A stretch of 47,996 nt of DNA from an uncultured Chloroflexota bacterium (GCA_903884455.1 CAISEW010000003.1:105313-153308); one strand, 5' to 3'. Shown: positions 17,048 through 25,801, counted from the stretch's first letter. Notes: generated from the sequence alone by a model not told the origin. A program made the numbers and translations.

Positions 17048-18295
17048 CTACCAGAGTACGCTACATATGGGCTTTAGAAAGTCGAACCGACTAGAGTAAA
17101 GGCAGCCGAGGAGCAGTACTCCCAGAATTATCAGTATTGTGGCACCTACTGGTCTGGAATACTTGGCATATCGGTCTCCCAGGCGTGAAGTCAGAGCAAA
17201 AGCGGCTGTGCCGAAGATAATGAGGTCGTCAAGCATGAAAAAGACATCGTATAGCAGTATATAGCCATAGTATTGCAAGGTGGAAAGATTGCTCAAAGAT
17301 AAAACTTGAGTGAAAACCGCCGGAATTGCTGCGGAACAGACGAATTCGACAGCATTTACCGCAAAGGCCAGAGCTATAATTCCTCCTAAAATTCCCCAGG
17401 TTAAGGGAGAGGAGACAATCTTCTGTACTTTGGTCATCGTCTTTGTTCGGGATTCCTCGTCTGTAACTTCACAGACAACGGCGCCTTTTGTCTTTATCAC
17501 CTCCCTTATTTGCAATGCCCCTCCACCCAGAGCGACCAATCCAATCACAATCGTCACTCCCTTGACGTAGCCAATGAACAGGAAGGCATTGAGCCACGCT
17601 GTCATGAACAGAAAATACAGGACTCCTGAAGCTAAAACAAAAGAGCCGCAAATCAGCCATATTCTTTTTCTATCTCTCAAGGTCGCTACTATGGATATAA
17701 GGTAAACAAGTACCCACATAGCACAGGGGTTGAAGCCGTCCACAAGACCCAAAATTATGGCCAGAGCTGGAAGAGAATAATCAGAAAGTACAATTTCCCC
17801 TATGAGGGGCAATTTGATTTTATGTTTGGGTTCTCCACTTGTCGGCGGCGGGCAGTTCCCCGCCAGACATTGTTGCAAAGCTTCCTCAATTGCTCTGCCC
17901 GTTGTTTCCTCGGATACCCAGCCACCAAATACTTGATTTCCGAAGATTGTTATGGGAAACCCCGGCTCCTCCTCTATCCCTAGCGCGGCAAGCATCTCAG
18001 ATAATAGGGCACTTCCCTCAGGTGCAGTGGCGTCGTGTTCAACAATTTGAATTGAAGGGTATGTAGCTTTTAACTTGTCATTAAATGGCCTTTGTTCCTC
18101 ACAGTGTGAACAGCCGGGAAGATAAAAGAAATAGACCTTATAACCTTCACCGGGACTTGACGTTCCCCGACTCGTGAATCCGATGACCATTCCCAGGATT
18201 ATCAGGGATATAATCAGGTATCTCTTGAAGCGGTCCTGGAAGGTGTTTTTCAGAAAATTGGTCAACCCATTATATATTGACAAATGCCATTTCAA
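17048..18295 (-). CDS. Membrane protein: thioredoxin-like domain fused to CcdA/DsbD-like helices
   Basis: 415 residues from TTG 18295 (GGAGAGG upstream). One N-terminal helix (about 26-40) anchors an extracytoplasmic thioredoxin/glutaredoxin-like domain with C62-S-H-C65 (YLPGCSHCEEQ), followed after residue 170 by about six membrane segments with GLVDGFNPCAMWVLVYL, the proline/cysteine mark of the CcdA/DsbD transporter family. It probably moves reducing power across the membrane to extracytoplasmic thiols. The PKD-like proteins encoded upstream on the same strand end in closely spaced cysteines and could be clients (inference). Confidence 0.87.
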   Translation of the reverse strand: MKWHLSIYNGLTNFLKNTFQDRFKRYLIISLIILGMVIGFTSRGTSSPGEGYKVYFFYLPGCSHCEEQRPFNDKLKATYPSIQIVEHDATAPEGSALLSEMLAALGIEEEPGFPITIFGNQVFGGWVSEETTGRAIEEALQQCLAGNCPPPTSGEPKHKIKLPLIGEIVLSDYSLPALAIILGLVDGFNPCAMWVLVYLISIVATLRDRKRIWLICGSFVLASGVLYFLFMTAWLNAFLFIGYVKGVTIVIGLVALGGGALQIREVIKTKGAVVCEVTDEESRTKTMTKVQKIVSSPLTWGILGGIIALAFAVNAVEFVCSAAIPAVFTQVLSLSNLSTLQYYGYILLYDVFFMLDDLIIFGTAAFALTSRLGDRYAKYSRPVGATILIILGVLLLGCLYSSRFDFLKPICSVLW

Positions 18296-18374
18296 AATAG
18301 CCTCTCCTGCTTAGGATTTTCTACAGGAAAGGCACGCGGTGTGTACATCGCCCATGGGAAGACTATGCCCTTAG

Positions 18375-19352
18375 CTAGAATGAAATTTCTAATAATTCCA
18401 ATCCCCAGGAACCACATGTACAAGACGGTATATGGAAAACTATGTTCTTACCCACCTTATTGCCAGCGGCATCAGACACTATTGCCGTGATTGTAACTTG
18501 AACGGAGCTCTCATTCGGGGCAGTCCAGGCAATATTAGAGCCCTCCCCGGAAATATTGCCGCCTGTGCAGGACCATTCGTAAGACAGTTCGCCGCTGGTG
18601 TTTGAAGCAACGCACTCAATGTCGTATTCCCTGTTTTTCCAGACATCGCAATCGCACCCAAGCTTGGTGGGTTTTCTCAAAAATGTGTTCCCTTTGGGAG
18701 TAACAACCAGCTTTTCAATAGTTGGCGGAGGATTAAGTGCCACGCTGAGAGGTACAAACCTTGTGTCTTCCCCACCATAGCCATCCTTAACCACAATTGT
18801 AATGTTGTATGTGCCAACTTCTTGGGGAGCAGTCCAGTTTACAGCCGTGCCTGTGCCAGAAATATTACCTCCACTGGCTGTCCACTCATAGCTCAGATTG
18901 TCGCCATCAGGGTCTGAAGCATCACACGTCACCTGGAGACTACCCGAAGGACTGGTCCAGGCTGCATCGGCCACCAGGCTCTCAATGGCCGGCGGCTGAT
19001 TGCCCCTAACTTCGATGGTTACATTTCCCGTGACTTCGCCACCGCGGCCATCGGTCACCGTGACTGTAACATTGTAGGAGCCTGAAGAGCCAGGAGCAGT
19101 CCAGGTAACCGTAGCTCCTTCCCCAGTTATTTTGCCTCCGCTAGCCGACCAGTTATAGCTTAGCTGGTCGCCACGGGAGGCTGTAGCATTACACGTCACA
19201 TTGATACTACCTAAAGGAGCGATCCAGTCCGCCTCAGCTTTCAGGTTGGTGATAGCTAGCCGATGGTTGGCTAGCATCGTGTACAATAGGATTGAAATTA
19301 ACACTGCTGCCACCACAATTCCTATAATTACTAGATATCTTTTTCTGTTCAT
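18375..19352 (-). CDS. Membrane-anchored surface protein with three PKD-like domains
   Basis: 325 residues. The start is ATG 19352 because CAGGAGAG lies just upstream; an ATG 33 nt earlier lacks a ribosome site. One N-terminal helix (RYLVIIGIVVAAVLISILLY) anchors three PKD/Ig-like repeats, each with a SYxWxxxGGxISGxG core and a WTAP strand. The last repeat carries extra cysteines (GCDCDVW, IECVAS, WSCTGG) and the C-terminus has SCTCGSW. It is a tandem paralogue of the next protein upstream (19643-20311), with flanking DNA also similar. A structural or binding role on the cell surface is inferred. Confidence 0.82.
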   Translation of the reverse strand: MNRKRYLVIIGIVVAAVLISILLYTMLANHRLAITNLKAEADWIAPLGSINVTCNATASRGDQLSYNWSASGGKITGEGATVTWTAPGSSGSYNVTVTVTDGRGGEVTGNVTIEVRGNQPPAIESLVADAAWTSPSGSLQVTCDASDPDGDNLSYEWTASGGNISGTGTAVNWTAPQEVGTYNITIVVKDGYGGEDTRFVPLSVALNPPPTIEKLVVTPKGNTFLRKPTKLGCDCDVWKNREYDIECVASNTSGELSYEWSCTGGNISGEGSNIAWTAPNESSVQVTITAIVSDAAGNKVGKNIVFHIPSCTCGSWGLELLEISF

Positions 19353-19447
19353 TAGTTTCTCTCTCCTGAAGTCTTTTTCATTCAAGCCTGCATCCAGGGC
19401 ATCACATATATTACTACTTTTATAAGATGATGGAAACTACCACATAT

Positions 19448-19468
19448 CTTTGCTTAGTTCAAGCAAAG
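19448..19468. repeat. 8-bp hairpin between the two PKD-like genes
   Basis: CTTTGCTT (19448-19455) and AAGCAAAG (19461-19468) around AGTTC. It lies in the leader of the downstream PKD gene or the tail of the upstream one. No T-run is visible on the coding strand. Confidence 0.4.
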
Positions 19469-19642
19469 GCGTCTCAGCTATAAAGTACATCCGCAACCAA
19501 AAACTCGTTTCCCTGTCGTTAGCGAGCGAAAAGTGCCGAATTCCTGTCTTTTTCAGAAATCTTCTGTATCAAAGACTCACGGTGTGCAGGCCATCACTTG
19601 GAAGACTATGCCTTAGCTGCAGCCGCTATTTATCTCCTAATT

Positions 19643-20311
19643 CTATCTAAACTCACATGGTGCACAAGGCACCACTTCCAAAACTACACTCTTCTTGACC
19701 CAATTACCTACGCCATCAAATACTTTTACCGTGACTGTAACGTCACCCACTGTATTCGGAGCAGTCCAGGTAATATTAGAGCTCTCCCCGGAAATATTGC
19801 CGCCTGTGCATGTCCAATTGTAACTCAGTGTGCCATTGTCTGAAGCAATGCACTCAATAGTGTAATTATATGTTTTCCCGACCTTGTACCCGGTAGTGGT
19901 TTTTTTCAAATATGGGTGCCCTATAGCAGTAACAATCATATTTTCAATAGTGGGCGGAGGACCATTTGACGCGGTGAGAGATACCAATCCTGTGGCATTA
20001 TTACCATGACCATCATCAACCACAACTGTGATGTCGTACATACCCACTTCTCCAGGAGCAGTCCAGATAACTTCAGGCCCCGTGCCTGAAATATTACCCC
20101 CGTTAGCCGACCAGTTATAGCTTAGCTCGTCGCCATCGCGGTCTGAAGCATTACATGTCACCTGGAGACTACCCAGGGGAGCAGTCCACCCGGGTGCCTC
20201 AGCTTCCAAGCTGGCGATAACTGGCCGACGGTTGATCGAACAAGCTGAGGCCAAAAGCAATACTACTACCGCCACAACTCCCACGATTATTAGATATCTT
20301 TTTCTGTTCAT
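19643..20311 (-). CDS. Lipoprotein with two PKD-like domains
   Basis: 222 residues. N-terminus MNRKRYLIIVGVVAVVVLL and lipobox LASAC (Cys about residue 24) indicate lipid anchoring. Two PKD/Ig-like domains follow (LSYNWSANGGNISGTG, LSYNWTCTGGNISGES), and the protein ends with a CAPC motif four residues before the stop (VVPCAPCEFR). It shares its first residues, repeat pattern and upstream DNA with the next gene, so the two arose by local duplication. Function unknown beyond a likely surface role. Confidence 0.82.
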   Translation of the reverse strand: MNRKRYLIIVGVVAVVVLLLASACSINRRPVIASLEAEAPGWTAPLGSLQVTCNASDRDGDELSYNWSANGGNISGTGPEVIWTAPGEVGMYDITVVVDDGHGNNATGLVSLTASNGPPPTIENMIVTAIGHPYLKKTTTGYKVGKTYNYTIECIASDNGTLSYNWTCTGGNISGESSNITWTAPNTVGDVTVTVKVFDGVGNWVKKSVVLEVVPCAPCEFR

Positions 20312-20415
20312 TAGTTTCTCTCTTGAAGCCCTTCTTGTTCAAGCCTGCATCCAGGTCATCACATAATATATTACCACTATTATATTGGATTTGTTAAGAG
20401 CAATGCCCCCCCCTC

Positions 20416-20496
20416 TGTCATTGCGAGGCTGACTTTAGTCAGCCGAAGCAATCTCAGTGAGGGATAAAAGAGTGCCGCGCTTCGCTCGCAATGACA
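20416..20496. repeat. Family A palindromic element, copy 1
   Basis: Outer arms TGTCATTGCGAG and CTCGCAATGACA enclose a first arm hairpin with GGCTGACT/AGTCAGCC, then GAAGCAATCTC, and a second arm CGCGCTTCGCTCG. This is the leftmost family A copy. The remaining 20497-20639 up to the SAM hydrolase stop holds nothing I recognise. Confidence 0.85.
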
Positions 20497-20639
20497 AAAC
20501 GGAAGGTCCCCGAGATGGCAAGTGGTCTCTACAGATTGATACATGTGCTGGCATTATTGAATTGGCAAGAAGATTCACACTAGCAACGGTATTTTCGCTT
20601 AGCGTGGTGATTTGGACTGGCATTTTTGATATATCTCCA

Positions 20640-21479
20640 CTATGCAGCTGAAATTACTTTTATTTCGTCTCCCACTATCGCGCCCAGAAAGTCACAAGCG
20701 CTTCCATCTCTTAGCGAGACTTCAAGATAACCACTGCTGCCCACAATAGCCATTATCCCTTCCTTTTGCGCATAGTAGTCACTGATACCTTGAATACAGT
20801 ACCCAGCCACCTCAATCATGATATTCTTTCCGGTTAAATCATTGCTTTTAATATTGGTAATCAAGGTGCCAAAGCGGTCAACATGTAAGACCCGGCCAAC
20901 TAAATTACCCTCTGTATCAAGGGTCGGTTTTGGTATAGGAAGGATATGCAGAGAGTTGATTTTTTCCCCGAATTCATAAGGGGAAATGCCTAGGGAGAGG
21001 CCAGCAGCCACCGGGGCAAAAATATCCCTTCCATGGAAGGTAGGGCTGACTGGATGTCGCCAGAAACGAGGGTCGGTAATAGCTGCAGCTTCAAGACCTT
21101 TCTTAAATACTATCTCTTTGAGATCGTGTGTCTGTTCGGTTAATGAGCAACTTTCAACGGAAAATAAATCATCAATTATATAGCTGAGGATGCCATTATC
21201 GGGGGCAACGAAGATAGCCGAAGGTGTTTTCAGTATTATTCCCTGGCGCTCACTACCTACGCCGGGGTCAACAATAGCCACATGAATTGTTTGCTTAGGG
21301 AAGTAGCGATAAGCAGTACTAAGTATAAAAGCAGCCTGAATGATATTCTGCGGCTTGATAGAATGGCTGATGTCTATAATATTAGCTTCAGGGTTAATGC
21401 TTAAGATAGCGCCTTTCACAACGGCAACGTAAGCATCCTCATAACCAAAGTCGGTAGTCAGGGTTATTATGGAACTCAT
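20640..21479 (-). CDS. SAM hydroxide adenosyltransferase (DUF62, chlorinase/fluorinase family)
   Basis: 279 residues. TLTTDFGYEDAYVAVVKG at the start, the DISHSI segment, VAIVDPGVGSERQGI, and APDNGILSYI are family signatures. Members without the halogenase loop hydrolyse S-adenosylmethionine to adenosine and methionine, which is the likely reaction here. Last gene of the gatB-secG unit: its ATG directly follows the secG stop with no gap. Confidence 0.93.
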   Translation of the reverse strand: MSSIITLTTDFGYEDAYVAVVKGAILSINPEANIIDISHSIKPQNIIQAAFILSTAYRYFPKQTIHVAIVDPGVGSERQGIILKTPSAIFVAPDNGILSYIIDDLFSVESCSLTEQTHDLKEIVFKKGLEAAAITDPRFWRHPVSPTFHGRDIFAPVAAGLSLGISPYEFGEKINSLHILPIPKPTLDTEGNLVGRVLHVDRFGTLITNIKSNDLTGKNIMIEVAGYCIQGISDYYAQKEGIMAIVGSSGYLEVSLRDGSACDFLGAIVGDEIKVISAA

Positions 21480-21707
21480 CTATAGATGCTTAGACTGGGC
21501 AACGATTATAATAGCAAGAACAACAAGCACGACAGCTAAGATTATCGTCAGCTTGAAAAGGGTGCTTTCTATCCCTCGCCGAGTTCGATACACTGAATCA
21601 GCTTGCCCAAAGATACCCCCTATGCCTCCACCGCGTAACTGAAATAACACAGTGGCAATTAAGGCTATTGATACTAGTATCTGGGCGATTAAAAAATAAG
21701 TAGGCAA
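21480..21707 (-). CDS. secG: Preprotein translocase subunit SecG
   Basis: 75 residues, two membrane helices (IAQILVSIALIATVLFQL and LTIILAVVLVVLAIIIV) with the SecG loop GGGIGGIFGQADSVYRTRRG between them. It assists SecYE in protein export. One nucleotide separates it from the gatB stop. Confidence 0.94.
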   Translation of the reverse strand: MPTYFLIAQILVSIALIATVLFQLRGGGIGGIFGQADSVYRTRRGIESTLFKLTIILAVVLVVLAIIIVAQSKHL

Positions 21708-21708
21708 T

Positions 21709-23145
21709 TTATTTACCTCCTAGTTCCTGTATAATAATCTCTCTTACTACGCCTGGATTAGCCCTTCCTCTGGTAGTTTTCATTACCTGCCCTATAATAA
21801 ACGTCAAAGCCTGCTGTTTGCCAGAGGCATAATCTGCTACTGCCCCGCTATTATTGGCTATCACTTGTTTTACCACTTCCCTTATTTCACCGACATCACT
21901 AATCTGGTTGAGTTTCTTTTCTGCTATAATCTCGCTGGCTCTCTGGCCAGTGCGAAACATCTCCTCAAGCACTATCTTGGCCGCCGGTCCGCTTATAGTG
22001 CCATTATCTACCAAGTCCAGCATTTCTGCTAGATGTTTCGGACTTATTTTAGCATTTTCAATCTCAGTGTTGGTAGCGTTAAGCAGCCGGCTGAAATCTC
22101 CCAAAAGCCAGTTGCTAACAGCCTTTGCTTTGCTGGAATCCATTAGCTTAACACAGTTTTCAAAATAATCTGCCATGGCCTTAGAGCTAGTTAGAACATT
22201 AGCATCATACAAGGACAAGCCATATTGGGTCATAAATCGGTCTCTGCGGACTTCGGGTAATTCAGGGAGTCTGGCTCTGATTTCCTCTATCCAGGCTCGG
22301 TCCCAAACCAGAGGAGGCAAATCAGGTTCGGGAAAATATCGGTAATCATCAGCATACTCTTTAGTTCTCTGGGTCACTGTTATGCCTGTTTCATCTATCC
22401 AACCTCTGGTCTCCTGTACCAGTTCTCCCCCTTCCTCAAGCACATTTCTTTGTCGCCTCGCTTCATATTCCAGAGCCTGGTAAACCGCCTTGAAACTGTT
22501 CATATTTTTAACTTCTACCTTGGGCAAGAGATTTTTATTATTTGATGGACGTATGCTTATGTTGGCATCACATCTAAAGCTCCCTTCCTCCATGTTGCCA
22601 GTGGACACCCCCAGATAACGCAAGATATTGTGTAACTTGATAAGATAATCCCGAGCCTCCTCGGGGGAGCTTATTTCGGGTTCGCTAACAACTTCCATCA
22701 AGGGCACTCCGGAGCGATTGACATCTACCAGACTATAATCCCCCCTGTGCCACAATTTAGAGACATCCTCTTCGAGATGCACCCTGGTGATGTTGACTCT
22801 TTTCCTGCTGCCGTTGCTATCAATGGTTAGCCAACCTCCTCTTCCAATGGGAGCATCATACTGGGAAATCTGGTAACCTTTCATCAGGTCAGGGTAAAAG
22901 TAGTTCTTACGGTCGAACTTGGTATATTCAGGGATGGTGCAATTTAAAGCCAGGGCAGTCATTACCGTATATTCCATTGCTTTTCCATTGATGACAGGGA
23001 GAACGCCGGGCATGCCCAGGCAGATAGGGCAGACGTGGGTATTGGGAGGAGCGCTGGCATAATCGGCGCTGCAGCTACAGAACATCTTGCTCTTGGTTAA
23101 TAGCTGAGTATGGACCTCCAGGCCAATGACGATTTCATAGGTCAT
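21709..23145 (-). CDS. gatB: Aspartyl/glutamyl-tRNA amidotransferase subunit B
   Basis: 478 residues. [20 protein letters not shown] at the N-terminus, two zinc cysteine pairs (CSC and CPIC), [31 protein letters not shown] and the C-terminal tRNA-binding YqeY-like domain. It converts Glu-tRNA-Gln or Asp-tRNA-Asn to the amide form with GatA and GatC, which are not in this window. First gene of gatB-secG-SAM hydrolase; it starts about 90 nt from the oppositely oriented tRNA cluster. Confidence 0.97.
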   Translation of the reverse strand: MTYEIVIGLEVHTQLLTKSKMFCSCSADYASAPPNTHVCPICLGMPGVLPVINGKAMEYTVMTALALNCTIPEYTKFDRKNYFYPDLMKGYQISQYDAPIGRGGWLTIDSNGSRKRVNITRVHLEEDVSKLWHRGDYSLVDVNRSGVPLMEVVSEPEISSPEEARDYLIKLHNILRYLGVSTGNMEEGSFRCDANISIRPSNNKNLLPKVEVKNMNSFKAVYQALEYEARRQRNVLEEGGELVQETRGWIDETGITVTQRTKEYADDYRYFPEPDLPPLVWDRAWIEEIRARLPELPEVRRDRFMTQYGLSLYDANVLTSSKAMADYFENCVKLMDSSKAKAVSNWLLGDFSRLLNATNTEIENAKISPKHLAEMLDLVDNGTISGPAAKIVLEEMFRTGQRASEIIAEKKLNQISDVGEIREVVKQVIANNSGAVADYASGKQQALTFIIGQVMKTTRGRANPGVVREIIIQELGGK

Positions 23146-23234
23146 AGCTTTCGCTCAGTATAGCAGCGTTATCAGACAAGGGCAAGGAGCAGCCGATTTG
23201 ACCCACAGTTTGAAGTATTGCTAAAATTGAATTA

Positions 23235-23310
23235 GGGGATATAGCTCAATTGGGAGAGCGCTGCGTTCGCATCGCAGAGGTCGGGGGTTCGAATCCCCCT
23301 ATCTCCACCA
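23235..23310 (+). tRNA. tRNA-Ala (CGC)
   Basis: GGGGATA pairs with TATCTCC; anticodon loop TTCGCAT gives CGC; T-arm GGGGGTTCGAATCCCCC is intact; CCA is encoded at 23308-23310. First of seven tRNAs. Confidence 0.96.
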
Positions 23311-23347
23311 TAAAACCCGGGAAAGACGAGGGTTGTGGTAATAGCGT

Positions 23348-23421
23348 GCCCCTGTAGCTCAGATGGATAGAGCAGCGGTTTCCTAAACCGCGTGTCGGGC
23401 GTTCGAGTCGCCCCAGGGGTA
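23348..23421 (+). tRNA. tRNA-Arg (CCT)
   Basis: Acceptor GCCCCTG with CAGGGGT (a G-T pair at 1-72); anticodon loop TTCCTAA gives CCT; T-arm GGGCGTTCGAGTCGCCC. CCA is not encoded. Confidence 0.95.
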
Positions 23422-23445
23422 TTTTTGATATAATTACGCTGATTT

Positions 23446-23523
23446 AGGGGCGTAGCTCAGTTTGGCTAGAGCAGCGGTCTCCAAAACCGCAGGTCGCGGG
23501 TTCGAGTCCTGCCGCCCCTGCCA
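23446..23523 (+). tRNA. tRNA-Trp (CCA)
   Basis: Acceptor AGGGGCG with CGCCCCT; anticodon loop CTCCAAA gives CCA; discriminator G; 3' CCA encoded at 23521-23523. The next tRNA begins two bases later, so the two must be cut from one precursor. Confidence 0.96.
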
Positions 23524-23524
23524 G

Positions 23525-23611
23525 GCCGAGGTGGTGGAATAGGCAGACACGCCATCTTGAGGGGGTGGTGGGCGCAAGCCCGTGGGAGTTCAAATCTCCC
23601 CCTCGGCACCA
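23525..23611 (+). tRNA. tRNA-Leu (GAG)
   Basis: Class II tRNA with a long variable arm (GTGGGCGCAAGCCCGT). Acceptor GCCGAGG with CCTCGGC; anticodon loop TTGAGGG gives GAG with stem CCATC/GGTGG (one G-T pair); CCA encoded. Confidence 0.94.
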
Positions 23612-23657
23612 GGATTTGCTTGCGGGAACTAAAAAAAGACGGTAAAATCTGTTTAGG

Positions 23658-23732
23658 GCGGAAGTAGTTCAGCGGTAGAATGCTTCCTTGCCAAGGAAGA
23701 GGTCGCGGGTTCGAATCCCGTCTTCCGCTCCA
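23658..23732 (+). tRNA. tRNA-Gly (GCC)
   Basis: Acceptor GCGGAAG with CTTCCGC; anticodon stem CTTCC/GGAAG with loop TTGCCAA gives GCC; discriminator T; CCA encoded. Confidence 0.96.
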
Positions 23733-23749
23733 GTAAATTTGGTAGTTGC

Positions 23750-23822
23750 GGCGGTGTAGCCAAGAGGTTAAGGCAGGGGTCTGCAAAACCCCGATGCGGC
23801 GGTTCGAATCCGCCCGCCGCCT
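23750..23822 (+). tRNA. tRNA-Cys (GCA)
   Basis: Acceptor GGCGGTG with CGCCGCC; anticodon stem GGGGT/ACCCC with loop CTGCAAA gives GCA; discriminator T. The next bases are CCT, so CCA is not encoded. Confidence 0.95.
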
Positions 23823-23843
23823 CCTTGAGTTGTCAACTATCAG

Positions 23844-23926
23844 GCCGAGGTGGCGGAATGGTAGACGCGGCGGACTTAAAATCCGCTTCCTGCAAGGGAG
23901 TGTGGGTTCGAGTCCCTCCCTCGGCA
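23844..23926 (+). tRNA. tRNA-Leu (TAA)
   Basis: Class II with variable arm after the anticodon stem GCGGA/TCCGC; loop CTTAAAA gives TAA; acceptor GCCGAGG with CCTCGGC, the same as the other tRNA-Leu. CCA is not encoded. Confidence 0.95.
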
Positions 23927-23999
23927 GTAAATTAACCCCACAGAAATTCAAAAATCAGAATTTTTTGAAAAATGCAGCCGCATTGTTTACCATTTCCAG

Positions 24000-24022
24000 T
24001 GTGAAGGAAGGGATTCCTTCAC
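24000..24022. terminator. Perfect 9-bp hairpin after the tRNA cluster
   Basis: GTGAAGGAA and TTCCTTCAC around GGGA, about 75 nt after the last tRNA. It may end or process the tRNA transcript. There is no strong T-run. Confidence 0.4.
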
Positions 24023-24035
24023 GCCTCAACAAGCT

Positions 24036-24160
24036 TACCCCTCTTAAGATAAGAGGGGTAAGGGGAGTTATGAAGAATGCGCGCGGTGCTGAGCAAACAA
24101 CAAGATGATGCCCTAGGGAAATAACCCCCCTTAGATCCCCCCTTATTTTAAGGGGGGATA
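24036..24160 (+). repeat. Family B repeat, copy without the GC module
   Basis: Left hairpin CCCCTCTTAAGATAAGAGGGG, then AAGGGGAGTTATGAAG, a diverged centre, and right half with AACCCCCCTTAGATCC and CCTTATTTTAAGG. The junction GGTAAGGGGAGTTATG (24058-24073) corresponds exactly to the place where the copies at 27.1 and 36.3 kb hold an extra 33-nt palindrome. Confidence 0.75.
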
Positions 24161-24204
24161 TTGAGAGAGACCCTCAATTTGTGGTTTGAAGTAGAGCGCC
24201 TTTG

Positions 24205-24341
24205 GGATTGCCACGCACTTTCCAGGTGCTCGCAATGACACTCCTCCCTGTCATTGCGAGGCTGGCAACAACCAGCCGAAGCAATCTCAGAGATTCTTCG
24301 TTTCGCTCAGAATGACAGAGAGGGAAAGGGTTCGCAATGAC
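24205..24341. repeat. Family A elements, one half copy and one full copy
   Basis: 24205-24240 is a right half (GGGATTGCCACG, arm GCACTTTCCAGGTGC, CGCAATGACA). 24249-24317 is a full copy with first arm GGCTGGCAACAACCAGCC and a variant right end CTCAGAATGACA. Another right end (TTCGCAATGACA) lies at 24331-24342. With the family B copy these fill the gap between the tRNAs and the TackOD1 gene. Confidence 0.75.
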
Positions 24342-24382
24342 AAAAGGAGCGAAGGGCTCGCAAAGATAGTACCTTTCTCTCA

Positions 24383-24411
24383 TTGACTTCTGCAATATTC
24401 CGAATTATACT
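24383..24411 (+). promoter_or_regulatory. Sigma70-type promoter of the TackOD1-REase-like gene
   Basis: TTGACT (24383-24388), 17-nt spacer, TATACT (24406-24411), followed by GGAGG near 24429 and ATG 24440. Hexamers and spacing equal those of the clpC promoter. Confidence 0.72.
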
Positions 24412-24439
24412 TTTTTAACTACGTGAACGGAGGCAAGGT

Positions 24440-25801
24440 ATGACAGAAGTCAATAAGGCGGTAGAAGCAGCAAAAGACCCCCCAGTCGTAAGCGGCATGG
24501 TGGACAATGAGATAGCGATAAAATTGATAGCTGAAATGCTGGCGGGAAGGATTACTAATATTAAACCCCAGTATGATTTCACCACTGAGCTGGGCTTCAC
24601 CTATCCAGCCGTTGAACAAACACTAAAGGTCAAAGGCAAGGAAGCAGCAGCAATTATGGAATCCCTGGCTGCTAAGGGTATCGTGAACAAGAGTTTCTTC
24701 GATAGGTTCCTCCGTTGTCGCCGGTGCCAGTCAGTAAATTTAAGACCAAGCACCCACTGCCCTAAATGTAGCTCAGGACATATTGTCCGGGGCCGAATCC
24801 TCGAACACTTTGCCTGCAAGTATGTCGGCGTTGAAGACGAATTTACAGCCAAGGGTAGATACGTATGCCCCAGGTGTAAAATGGAGCTGCGGACTATAGG
24901 CGCCGACTACCGGAGCCAGGGAGTGCTATACAAGTGCCGTGATTGCAGCGAGATATTTAATGTGCCCTTTCTAAAGTGGCGCTGTCTGAAATGTTCCTCG
25001 CTTGCTAATGAGGATGAGGTTGACGAGGTAGTTATCTACGCGTATAGCTTTGATGAATCAAAGAGAAACTGGCTGGAATTTGAACTGCAGCCTAAAGTGC
25101 GGTTCGTTGAACTCTTGAGGCAGCACGGCTATAAAGTAACGGAAAATGCCAGAGTGAAGGGAAGGTCGGGGGCAGAACATTGCATGGATATACTGGCTAC
25201 CAGGGATGATGGCGTCGTTACCCATACTGTCGCTATCGGGATTGAGATTGCCAGGGATAGGATAGGACTGGACAGGGTACTGGATTTTGATGTCAAAGCC
25301 TACGATAGTGGCATTCACGATAAAATACTGCTTATCATCCCCGAGTTAGGCGAAGAGGCGAGGAAATTTGCCAGCTACCAGAGAATAAAGGTGCTGGAAC
25401 CCAAGGACCTGGAGCTAGTGCTGATAGGTAGTCCCCAGCCAGGCCGGGAAATAGTGAAGGAGCCATTTGAATTTAAGTCCAAATCACAGCTTATACAATA
25501 CCTGGAGAAACAGGGCTACATAGTAAAGGAACATGCTGAAGTCAAAGGCCGGTCCGGCGCTGCCCACAATATAGACATACTGGCTACCAACGATGAGGGC
25601 ATCATTACTCATCGTATTGCTATCGGCATCGAGGTGGATGAGAAGCCGATGGGACTGGACAGGGTATTTGACTTCGACGACAAGGCTTATGATACCGGTA
25701 TTATGGACAAGGTCTTTATTGCTGTTCCCGGGCTCACCAGGGAAGCCATGCAGTTTGCCAAGCGTCAGGGAATAAGGGTCCTTGCGGTCAGTAAACTGTA
25801 G
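24440..25801 (+). CDS. TackOD1-type zinc protein with two degenerate Mrr-like (PD-(D/E)XK) domains
   Basis: 453 residues. After an alpha-helical N-terminus (1-90), residues 90-200 carry five CxxC or CxxC-like knuckles (CRRC, CPKC, CPRC, CRDC, CLKC) in the layout of the thaumarchaeal output domain TackOD1, ending LKWRCLKCSS. Two tandem domains follow (about 222-330 and 352-453), each with GYxVxExAxVKGRSGAxH, DILA, IAIGIE, LDRV, FDxKAYDxGIxDK and an EAxxFAxxQxIxVL end. They resemble Mrr/restriction-endonuclease folds, but the usual E/QxK is IGIE, so catalysis is unlikely. The same domain, also twice, starts PilB at 45 kb. Role unknown; signal output or ligand binding is inferred. Confidence 0.78.
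   Translation: MTEVNKAVEAAKDPPVVSGMVDNEIAIKLIAEMLAGRITNIKPQYDFTTELGFTYPAVEQTLKVKGKEAAAIMESLAAKGIVNKSFFDRFLRCRRCQSVNLRPSTHCPKCSSGHIVRGRILEHFACKYVGVEDEFTAKGRYVCPRCKMELRTIGADYRSQGVLYKCRDCSEIFNVPFLKWRCLKCSSLANEDEVDEVVIYAYSFDESKRNWLEFELQPKVRFVELLRQHGYKVTENARVKGRSGAEHCMDILATRDDGVVTHTVAIGIEIARDRIGLDRVLDFDVKAYDSGIHDKILLIIPELGEEARKFASYQRIKVLEPKDLELVLIGSPQPGREIVKEPFEFKSKSQLIQYLEKQGYIVKEHAEVKGRSGAAHNIDILATNDEGIITHRIAIGIEVDEKPMGLDRVFDFDDKAYDTGIMDKVFIAVPGLTREAMQFAKRQGIRVLAVSKL

Noticed and set aside
23466-23951. 161-aa minus-strand open frame
   Set aside because: It is the reverse complement of five tRNA genes.
24440-25801. Active type IV restriction endonuclease
   Set aside because: The (E/Q)xK catalytic motif is missing in both nuclease-like domains, and no methylase or specificity subunit is nearby.
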